From Nonomuraea harbinensis (GTDB taxonomy: Bacteria; Actinomycetota; Actinomycetes; Streptosporangiales; Streptosporangiaceae), in assembly GCF_019396385.1 (NCBI RefSeq), contig NZ_JAHKRN010000015.1, positions 110,679-174,678 on the forward strand: DNA of 64,000 nucleotides, written 5' to 3'. The translations under genes and the position numbers were made by a program. This document shows positions 58,055 to 64,000 of the stretch, piece after piece. Positions within the stretch are counted from its first letter, which is position 1. Each line of letters starts with the position of its first letter. Below the pieces are notes generated by a model that saw nothing but the letters and a program-made list of their open reading frames with translations, ran no database searches and was not told where the DNA came from.

Positions 58055-58917
58055 GCCGCCCCCGAAGCCCAGAAGTCGGACAGCCCGTAGAAGCCGGCGC
58101 TGTAGTGGATCTGCCACCAGAGGTGGTCCGCGGCCCGCGGGCGGCTGTCGCGCAGCGGCCCGATCAGCTCGGCGGCCTCTCGCGCCAGCTCCGCCATGCG
58201 CGTGCTCACCTCGTCCGCCGTCATGCCGAGGGTGAGCGCGTTGACGTCACCGGACGCCGACTCCCTGCGGTGCGTGGCCAGGTCGTTGAGCAGCCGCAGG
58301 TAGCGCTGCACGGTCTCGCCCGCCGCCCGCAGCCCCGCCAGGTCCTCCGGGGTCGTGACCTCGCCGGTGTAGATCCAGTGCGAGACCGCGATGAACAGGG
58401 CGCCGCTGCTGTCGGCGTTCGACAGGTACTCCTCGGTGGAGGGCCTGCCGCCGCCCCTGCTCCACTCCCACTCGCGGGCCATCGCGCCGACCATGAGCTC
58501 CAGCCGCTCGCGCCAGGCCGGCTCCAGCGCGGCGAAGGCGGCCACGGTGCCCAGCTCGGCCCGCAGGTCCCCCACGAAGCGGGCGACGGGCGAAGCGGCC
58601 GGGAACCCGTCCGCGGCGGCCAGGCATGTCCTGGTCAGCGCCGCCACGTCGTCCCGTGCGGCCGCCTCCTCGTCGAACAGCCGGTCCACGGCGAACACCA
58701 GCAGCGACGCCCGGTTGACGACGCGCAGCGAGGCCGGGCTCGCCCACGGCGAGCCGAACGCGCCGGCCATCGCCAGTGAGCCGAAGAGACCGGAGTCGAA
58801 GGACTCGCGGGGGAACAGGCCCTCGTAGCGCGCCGCGTGCCGTTCGAGCTCGCGCCCGCCCGCCACCGCGAGCGCGCACGTCCGCCCGGTGGCGAACAGC
58901 GCGCCGGGATCGTTCAT
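58051..58917 (-). CDS. Class I terpene synthase (bacterial diterpene synthase type)
   Basis: A 288-residue single-domain class I synthase. The NSE/DTE metal motif is intact (N211, T215, E219 in NDLATHRRE). The upstream Asp-rich motif is a variant, DRLFDEE at residues 78-84, where the second Asp of DDxxD is Arg. WEWSRGGGRPSTEEYLSNADSSG is the family's conserved helix. It would ionise the cyclic diphosphate made by the class II enzyme, loss of diphosphate giving the final hydrocarbon or alcohol. Short length fits the terpentecin Cyc2 class. Overlaps P450 and cyclase genes by 4 bp each. Confidence 0.85.
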   Translation of the reverse strand: MNDPGALFATGRTCALAVAGGRELERHAARYEGLFPRESFDSGLFGSLAMAGAFGSPWASPASLRVVNRASLLVFAVDRLFDEEAAARDDVAALTRTCLAAADGFPAASPVARFVGDLRAELGTVAAFAALEPAWRERLELMVGAMAREWEWSRGGGRPSTEEYLSNADSSGALFIAVSHWIYTGEVTTPEDLAGLRAAGETVQRYLRLLNDLATHRRESASGDVNALTLGMTADEVSTRMAELAREAAELIGPLRDSRPRAADHLWWQIHYSAGFYGLSDFWASGAA

Positions 58918-60272
58918 GACCGGCCCGCCGGCACGAGGGTCATCGTCAGCCCGGGCGGGGGCCGCAGCGAGGAGGCCAGCCGCGGGGTCACCGGGCGGTC
59001 GACGTGCACCACCGGCCGGTACTTGCGCAGGATCCCGGCGATCAGCAGCGGCGCCTCCATCTGGAACAGGTGCTGCCCCAGGCACACGTGCGGCCCCGCG
59101 CCGAACGGCCAGTAGGCGTAGCGGTGCCGCCCGGCCTCCCATCCCGGCGCGAACCGCTCCGGGTCGAACACCGTCGGCGACTCCCAGAAGTCCGGCATCC
59201 GGTGCGTCAGGTACGGGCTGAGCAGCATGGTGGACCCGGCCTCGACCTCGACCCCGCCGACCACGTCCGCCTCCACGGCCTTGCGCGGCAGGATCCAGCC
59301 CGGCGGGTAGAGCCGCAGCAGCTCGTTGACGAACATCCTCAGGTACGGCATGTGCGGCAGGTGACTGGTGCTGACCGGGTCGCCGCCCACCACCCGGTCG
59401 ATCTCCTCGTACACCTTCGCGGCGATCCCCGGGTAGGCGTCGAGGATCGGCCAGACCCAGGTCAGCGCCGTGGCCGAGGTCTCGGTGGAGGCTCCGTGCA
59501 TGGCCACCAGGTCGTCCCTGATCCGCCGGTCGCCCTCCTCGCCGGGGACGTCCTCGCGGGCGCTGACCAGGCGCGCGACGACGTCGGTGCTGTCCTGGTC
59601 CAGGCCCTCCCGCGCCCGTGCCCTGGCCTCGCGGATGCGGGGGTACACCACCGCGTCGATGTCCTTGATCGCGCGCCGGAACGCCCGGTCGCCGGGCATC
59701 GGCATGCCGTCGGGCACGAACGGCATCACCAGCCGCACGGCCTTGGCGGTGACGGCGACGTCGTAGGCCGGCACCAGCCGGGCGATGTCCGCCGTGGAGA
59801 TCTTCGAGCCGAAGAACAGCCGGACGATCGTCGGGTGCACGATCGCCGAGACGCCGCGGGAGATGTCCATCGGCCGCCCCGGGACGATCGTCTCCTCGAT
59901 CAGCTCGTTGATGATCACAGCCATCTGCTCGGCCAGCGAGTTGACGTACCTGGCCGTGAAGAGCGGCTGCAGGATCCGGCGGCTCTCCGCCCAGGTCTCG
60001 CCGTCCGACAGGATGCCCTCGCCGAGCAGCGGCGCCAGCGGGTCCCAGAACATGCCCTCACGGACGAAGTTGGTCTGGTTCTGGGTCAGCACGTGCTGGA
60101 CGTGGTCGGGATGGGTCACCAGATAGGGGCGGAACGGGCCCATGTGGAGCCGGACGAGCTCGCCTCCGGCCTGCACCGATGCCTCTTCGAGGGCGTTGAC
60201 CGGGATCCGGTGGTGCTTGGTGAGTCTGGTGAGAAAGGGAACGGTTCTGGTCGGTGCGGCGCCGGTCGCCAC
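58914..60272 (-). CDS. Cytochrome P450 of the terpene cluster
   Basis: A 452-residue soluble P450. The I-helix reads GASTETSATALTW (oxygen-activation Glu264/Thr265), the ExxR pair is E317/R320 in NELLRLYPPGW, and the heme Cys397 lies in FGAGPHVCLGQ. It oxidises the terpene scaffold, presumably with electrons from a ferredoxin encoded elsewhere. The GTG start at 60272 has GGAGG 7 nt upstream; in-frame sequence beyond it is the promoter region. First gene of the minus-strand operon. Confidence 0.92.
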   Translation of the reverse strand: MATGAAPTRTVPFLTRLTKHHRIPVNALEEASVQAGGELVRLHMGPFRPYLVTHPDHVQHVLTQNQTNFVREGMFWDPLAPLLGEGILSDGETWAESRRILQPLFTARYVNSLAEQMAVIINELIEETIVPGRPMDISRGVSAIVHPTIVRLFFGSKISTADIARLVPAYDVAVTAKAVRLVMPFVPDGMPMPGDRAFRRAIKDIDAVVYPRIREARARAREGLDQDSTDVVARLVSAREDVPGEEGDRRIRDDLVAMHGASTETSATALTWVWPILDAYPGIAAKVYEEIDRVVGGDPVSTSHLPHMPYLRMFVNELLRLYPPGWILPRKAVEADVVGGVEVEAGSTMLLSPYLTHRMPDFWESPTVFDPERFAPGWEAGRHRYAYWPFGAGPHVCLGQHLFQMEAPLLIAGILRKYRPVVHVDRPVTPRLASSLRPPPGLTMTLVPAGRS

Positions 60273-60336
60273 AGTCGTGCCTCCAAGCCCACAGCACCCC
60301 GTCCCCACCGGGACGGACATTTGCCCACAAAAGCCA

Positions 60337-60342
60337 AATCTA
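60337..60342 (-). promoter_or_regulatory. -10 element TAGATT of the P450-terpene operon
   Basis: Minus-strand TAGATT lies about 65 nt upstream of the P450 GTG. The left arm of the inverted repeat at 60359-60382 falls near its -35 position. Confidence 0.4.
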
Positions 60343-60358
60343 GGATGGAGTATCACAT

Positions 60359-60382
60359 GATCTTGGCGGTACATTCAAGATC
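60359..60382. promoter_or_regulatory. Inverted repeat GATCTTG-N10-CAAGATC flanking the GGPP synthase -10
   Basis: Perfect 7-bp arms (60359-60365 and 60376-60382). The 10-nt spacer contains TACATT (60370-60375), a likely -10 for the plus-strand GGPP synthase gene. It sits in the 128-bp divergent region, so one protein could control both transcripts. Confidence 0.6.
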
Positions 60383-60400
60383 GAGGCAGGAGGAGCACCA

Positions 60401-61420
60401 GTGGATCTCGGGGATCCTGGCACGCCGGGGAGCGACGCGGCGATAGCGCGTTGCCGACGTCTCTTCGAGCCCGCCCTGCGTGAGGCGGTGTCCTCGTTGC
60501 ATCCCTGGAGCGCCAGGATGGCCGCGTTCACGCTCGGCTGGTCCGACGCCGACGGCAGGCCGTACGAGGGCAACAGCGGCAAGGGCGTGCGCCCGGCCAT
60601 CGCCCTGCTCTGCGCCGAAGCCGCCGGCGCGCCCGCCGAGTCGGCGGTGCCCGCGGCGGTCGCGGTCGAGCTGGTGCACGCGTTCTCGCTGGTGCACGAC
60701 GACATCATCGATCTCGACGAGCGGCGCAGGCACCGCCCGGCCCTGTGGAAGGCGTACGGCACCGGCCCCGCCCTGCTGGCCGGCGACGCCCTCCTGGCGC
60801 TCGCCGTCGCCCAGCTCGCCGGTTCCGGCGAGGCCATGAACTACCTGTCGCGGGCCCTCGTCGAGCTGGTCCAGGGCCAGACCGCCGACATGGCCTTCGA
60901 GGACCGCCCGTGGCGCGGCCCCGGCGCGGTGACCGCAGACGAGTACACCGAGATGACCCTCGGCAAGACCGGCGGCCTGCTCGGCGCCGCCGCGGCCACC
61001 GGCGTCATCCTGGGCGGCAGGGCGGACCTGGCCCCGCGCCTGTGGGAGATGGGCCGCGAGCTCGGCGTCGCCTTCCAGCTCGTGGACGACATCCTCGGCA
61101 TCTGGGGCGACCCCGGCGTCACCGGCAAACCCGCCGACAGCGACCTGCGCCGCGGCAAGAAGACCTACCCGGTGCTCGCGGCCCTCGCCACCGACGGCGC
61201 CGCCGCCCACGACCTCGCCGCCCTCCTCCACGCGGGCGCCGCCGACGAGCACTCGGTACGGCGCGCCGCCGGCCTCGTCGAGGAGGCCGGCGGCCGCGCC
61301 GAGGCCGAGACCCTGGCGGACCGCTACCTGTCGTCAGCCCTGACCACCCTCGACGACTGCCTCCCCGGCGCCGCCGACCTCCGCGCCCTGTGCGTCTCCC
61401 TCGCCGACCGCATCCACTGA
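60401..61420 (+). CDS. Geranylgeranyl diphosphate synthase (polyprenyl synthetase)
   Basis: A 339-residue trans-prenyltransferase. FARM is DDIID at residues 100-104 without the two-residue insertion. The residue five before it is Phe95 and four before is Ser96. By the chain-length rules for this family that pattern predicts a type I GGPP (C20) synthase. The second motif reads DDILGIWGD (229-237), and RRGKKTYP follows. It supplies GGPP to the divergent cyclase genes. The GTG start has GGAGGAG upstream. Confidence 0.9.
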   Translation: MDLGDPGTPGSDAAIARCRRLFEPALREAVSSLHPWSARMAAFTLGWSDADGRPYEGNSGKGVRPAIALLCAEAAGAPAESAVPAAVAVELVHAFSLVHDDIIDLDERRRHRPALWKAYGTGPALLAGDALLALAVAQLAGSGEAMNYLSRALVELVQGQTADMAFEDRPWRGPGAVTADEYTEMTLGKTGGLLGAAAATGVILGGRADLAPRLWEMGRELGVAFQLVDDILGIWGDPGVTGKPADSDLRRGKKTYPVLAALATDGAAAHDLAALLHAGAADEHSVRRAAGLVEEAGGRAEAETLADRYLSSALTTLDDCLPGAADLRALCVSLADRIH

Positions 61421-61470
61421 CCCGGCCGACCCCCGCCCTCGACAGGACCTCATCGGCCGGGCGCGTGCGG

Positions 61471-62400
61471 TCAGGGGCGGGAGGCCTCGTCGAGGCGCCG
61501 CAGCTCCTCCGGGGTCAGCTCCAGCGTGGCCGCGGCCATCAGCGGCGCCAGCTGCTCCACGCTGCGCGCGCTGGTGATCGGCGCGGCCACCGTGGGCTGC
61601 GCGGCCAGCCACGCCAGCGCCACCGTCGCGGGCTCCGCCCGGCGCTCGGCCGCCACCTTGCCCAGCGCCTCCAGCGTCCGCCGCCCGTGCTCCGTCCGCA
61701 GGTAAACGGCCGCCCTCGAAGCCCGCGGGCTGTCGACCGCCGCCCCGCCCGCGTACTTCCCGGTCAGGAACCCGCTGGCCAGCCCCCAGTAGGGCGTGCT
61801 GGACAGCCCCTCCCTGGCCACCACGTCGCGCAGCTCTCCCTCGTACGCGCGCTCGACCAGGTTGTACGGCTGCTGCAGCGCCACGTACCGGGGCAGCCCG
61901 TTCTCGTCGGCCACCTTCAGCGCCTCGGCCAGCCGCTCGGGCCCGTAGTTGGACGCCCCGACGTGGCGGACCTTCCCCTCGTGGATCAGCTCGCCGAACG
62001 TCTCCAGCGTCTCCCCGAGCGGGGTGTCACGATCGTCGACGTGCGCCCAGTAGAGATCGATGCGGTCGGTGCGCAACCGGCGCAGCGACGCCTCCACCGC
62101 CGTCCTGATCGTCCGCGGCGCCAGCCCCTTGAGCCCTTCCAGCATGCCGACCTTGGTGGCCAGCACGAGGCGGTCCCGGTTGCCCCGGCGCTCCATCCAC
62201 TCGCCGATCAGCATCTCGGAGGTGGACTCGCCCGTCGCCCAGTACGGGTAGCTGTCGGCGGTGTCGATGAAGTTGCCGCCGGCCTTGACGTAGGCGTCGA
62301 GCACCGCCCAGGACGTCTCCTTGTCGGCGGTCCAGCCGAACACGTTGGTGCCGAGCGCGATGGGGTGGACGGACAGATCTGTGGTGCCTATCGATCTCAT
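61471..62400 (-). CDS. Aldo/keto reductase
   Basis: A 309-residue (alpha/beta)8-barrel NADPH enzyme. The catalytic residues appear in FIDTADSYPYW (Asp/Tyr), LATKVG (Lys) and YWAHVDD (His); the cofactor Arg region is ITSARSVEQL near the C-terminus. It reduces an aldehyde or ketone; substrate unknown. It is convergent with the GGPP synthase gene (50-nt gap), so it may be a neighbour of the terpene cluster, not necessarily a member. Confidence 0.9.
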   Translation of the reverse strand: MRSIGTTDLSVHPIALGTNVFGWTADKETSWAVLDAYVKAGGNFIDTADSYPYWATGESTSEMLIGEWMERRGNRDRLVLATKVGMLEGLKGLAPRTIRTAVEASLRRLRTDRIDLYWAHVDDRDTPLGETLETFGELIHEGKVRHVGASNYGPERLAEALKVADENGLPRYVALQQPYNLVERAYEGELRDVVAREGLSSTPYWGLASGFLTGKYAGGAAVDSPRASRAAVYLRTEHGRRTLEALGKVAAERRAEPATVALAWLAAQPTVAAPITSARSVEQLAPLMAAATLELTPEELRRLDEASRP

Positions 62401-62450
62401 CACCCCATTATCCGCACCGGTCACCACACGCCTCGCGTGGCACGGCGGCA

Positions 62451-64000
62451 TCAGTGGCGCGACAGGTCGAGGCCTCGCGGCAGCATGAGCCACACTCCCA
62501 GCCCGGCCAGCAGCATGAGCACCCCGCCCGCCCCGGAGGTGAGCGTCAGCGCCTCGGTGAACGCGCTCCTGGCCTGCTCGGCGAGCCGCATCCCCGCCTG
62601 CCCGAGCTCGGCCGCCACGGTCAGCGCACCCCCGAGAGACTCGCTCGCGACCTCCGCCGACGGCCCCCGGTAGTCCAGCCCCGTGCGGTAGACCGCCGCC
62701 GCCACGCTCCCGAGTATCGCCACGCCGAGCGCGCCGCCGATCTCGTAGCTGGTCTCCTCGATGGCGGCGGCGCTCCCCGCCTTCGCCACGGGCGCCCCCG
62801 ACATGATCGCCGCCGAGGCGACGGCCAGCGATCCCTGCCCGGCCCCGATCAGGGCCAGCGCGCCCGCCACCGTCCCGTACCCGAGCCCGTCGGACGCCAC
62901 GGCTCCCGCCGCGAAGGACCCGGAGGCGTCCCCCAGGAGCGCCGGCGCGACGAAGAGCACCAGGAACCCCAGCCCGGACACCGCCAGCCCGCCCGCCAGC
63001 ACCGCGCGGGCGCCCACGCGCGCCGCCAGCCGGGGCGCCAGCGGCGAGGCCACCGCGGCCGCCACCGCCGCGGGGAGCAGCCTGGCCCCCGTCTCCAGCG
63101 GGCCGTAGCCGCGCACGAGCTGCATCCACTGCGCCAGCAGCAGCAGCGTGGCCGCGATCGCGATGGACGTGGCCAGCGCCGTCACCACGCCCGCCGTGAA
63201 CGGCCGGCTGCGGAACAGCCGCAGCTCCAGCAGCGGATCCGGCCGGCGCAGGCACCGGACGGTGAACCAGCCCAGGGCGACCACCGCCACCGCCCCCGCG
63301 GCCGTCCCGGTGAGGTCGCCCAGGCCGTACTCGCCCACGCGCTTGATCCCGTACACCAGCGACCCCATGCCGACGATGGACAGCACGGTCGCCGTCGCGT
63401 CCCACGCGCCCGGCCGGGGAGCGCGCGACTCGGGCAGCAGGAACAGCCCCGCCACGATGGCCACGACCATGATCGGCACGTTCACCAGGAACGCCGACTG
63501 CCAGCTGAAGACCTCCAGCAGCGCGCCTCCCAGGATCGGCCCGAGCGCCGCGCCGACGGCCGCCATCGCCGCCCACACGCCCAGCGCGGTGGCCCGCTCG
63601 CGCGGATCGGTGAACAGGGTGCGGATCATCGACAGCGTGGACGGCATGATCATCGCCCCGCCCGCGCCGAGCACCGCACGCACCGCGATCAGCTCGGCGG
63701 ACCCGCCGGCCAGCAGCACCGCCGCCGACGCCGCGCCGAACACCGCGAACCCGGCCAGCAGCATCCGCTTGCGTCCCCACCGGTCGCCCAGCGCCCCGGC
63801 CGTCACCAGCAGCCCGGCCAGGACGAGCGCGTACACGTCCACGATCCACAGCAGCTCGGCGGAGCCGGGCAGCAGCGCCTCCGAGATGGCGGGCAGCGCG
63901 ACGTTCAGGATGGTCATGTCCATGACCACGATGAGCACGCTGGCGGACAGCACCGCCAGCCCGGCCCACCGCCGCCGCGTCGACGGCTCCGGCCCGGCCA
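62451..64000 (-). CDS. MFS drug exporter, DHA2 (14-TM) family (5' end beyond right edge)
   Basis: An open frame from the right edge to a stop at 62451 (516 codons visible). The frame reads EPSTRRRWAGLAVLSASVLIV at the edge, so the start lies just outside the window; GTG 63953 would cut into TM1. Motif A is GDRWGRKRM. The DHA2 N-terminal motif VVMDMTILNVALPAI and about 14 TM helices are visible. It exports a small molecule by proton antiport. Closeness to the diterpenoid genes makes product export possible, but the aldo/keto reductase gene lies between. Confidence 0.9.
   Translation of the reverse strand, partial: AGPEPSTRRRWAGLAVLSASVLIVVMDMTILNVALPAISEALLPGSAELLWIVDVYALVLAGLLVTAGALGDRWGRKRMLLAGFAVFGAASAAVLLAGGSAELIAVRAVLGAGGAMIMPSTLSMIRTLFTDPRERATALGVWAAMAAVGAALGPILGGALLEVFSWQSAFLVNVPIMVVAIVAGLFLLPESRAPRPGAWDATATVLSIVGMGSLVYGIKRVGEYGLGDLTGTAAGAVAVVALGWFTVRCLRRPDPLLELRLFRSRPFTAGVVTALATSIAIAATLLLLAQWMQLVRGYGPLETGARLLPAAVAAAVASPLAPRLAARVGARAVLAGGLAVSGLGFLVLFVAPALLGDASGSFAAGAVASDGLGYGTVAGALALIGAGQGSLAVASAAIMSGAPVAKAGSAAAIEETSYEIGGALGVAILGSVAAAVYRTGLDYRGPSAEVASESLGGALTVAAELGQAGMRLAEQARSAFTEALTLTSGAGGVLMLLAGLGVWLMLPRGLDLSRH

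Noticed and set aside
58051..58917. Geosmin or 2-methylisoborneol synthase (commonly near conservons)
   Set aside because: Too short for the two-domain geosmin synthase, lacks the 2-MIB N-terminal extension and methyltransferase partner, and is coupled to a class II cyclase.
61471..64000. Aldo/keto reductase and MFS exporter as definite members of the terpene cluster
   Set aside because: They are on the opposite strand to the GGPP synthase gene with no shared promoter or overlap. Membership is possible but unsupported by sequence alone.
1..64000. tRNA, rRNA, riboswitch, CRISPR array or insertion sequence
   Set aside because: I looked for cloverleaf ends, conserved rRNA segments, spaced repeats, terminal inverted repeats and transposase motifs and saw none. 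A covariance-model scan would be needed to exclude small RNAs.

Overview
The window reads as chromosomal DNA of a high-GC filamentous actinomycete, most like the Streptosporangiaceae (Nonomuraea and relatives). That placement is inference. It rests on the strongly GC-biased third codon positions, a complete conservon (cvnABCD), a WhiJ-type XRE/DUF5753 locus, an Rv3722c-type aspartate aminotransferase, and rare TTA codons confined to a few accessory-type genes. I find no rRNA, tRNA, CRISPR array, transposase or prophage. Gene density is high, many neighbours overlap by 4 bp (ATGA/GTGA), and no gene-free stretch exceeds 300 bp. The longest gaps are about 210 bp (50480-50693) and 175 bp (21414-21586 and 24788-24962). 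Several genes appear to be leaderless: a TANNNT -10 element lies 6-8 nt before the start codon.

Layout. 1-1008: left-truncated protein with GSFP repeats. 1081-2945: pseudouridine breakdown pair psuK/psuG. 3104-5133: YeiH-type exporter and divergent LysR regulator sharing a palindrome. 5193-8851: phytoene-desaturase-like FAD enzyme and an MprAB-like two-component system. 8854-10361: XRE/DUF5753 regulator with two small partners, each preceded by a CAATTGCGC motif. 10458-12342: phosphotransferase and GNAT enzyme. 12385-18991: TetR, two acyl-CoA carboxylase subunits, enoyl-CoA hydratase and AtuA in one overlapping operon. 19071-24787: Ser/Thr kinase, GlcD-type oxidase, zinc-ribbon membrane protein, aspartate aminotransferase. 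24963-30139: a lone ctaD, a small protein and frdABCD. 30260-34024: secreted M6 peptidase and a lipid kinase. 34032-37683: SWIM protein and SNF2 helicase. 37797-41250: questin-oxidase-like protein, a 54-aa small ORF, and a holin-X/DUF3618/YihY membrane set. 41301-45601: HIT protein, LytS/LytR-type sensor pair, and a DUF485/symporter pair. 45687-48321: probable polymorphic toxin with an SseB-domain partner. 48318-52639: LacI regulator, PLP-dependent gamma-lyase and a second DUF485/symporter pair. 52698-56401: conservon. 56537-61420: diterpenoid cluster. 61471-64000: aldo/keto reductase and a right-truncated MFS exporter.

The most interesting block is 56537-61420. A GGPP synthase gene diverges from a P450 - class I terpene synthase - class II cyclase operon, across an intergenic region holding a GATCTTG-N10-CAAGATC inverted repeat. 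The class II cyclase has a DxDTT motif instead of DxDD, and its gene carries a TTA codon. The conservon lies directly downstream with its own promoter, whose spacer is filled by another inverted repeat. The other candidate system is the toxin/immunity-like pair at 45687-48321. Its C-terminal domain carries an HHSSFL...SGHYRP signature that I associate with plant IQM proteins.
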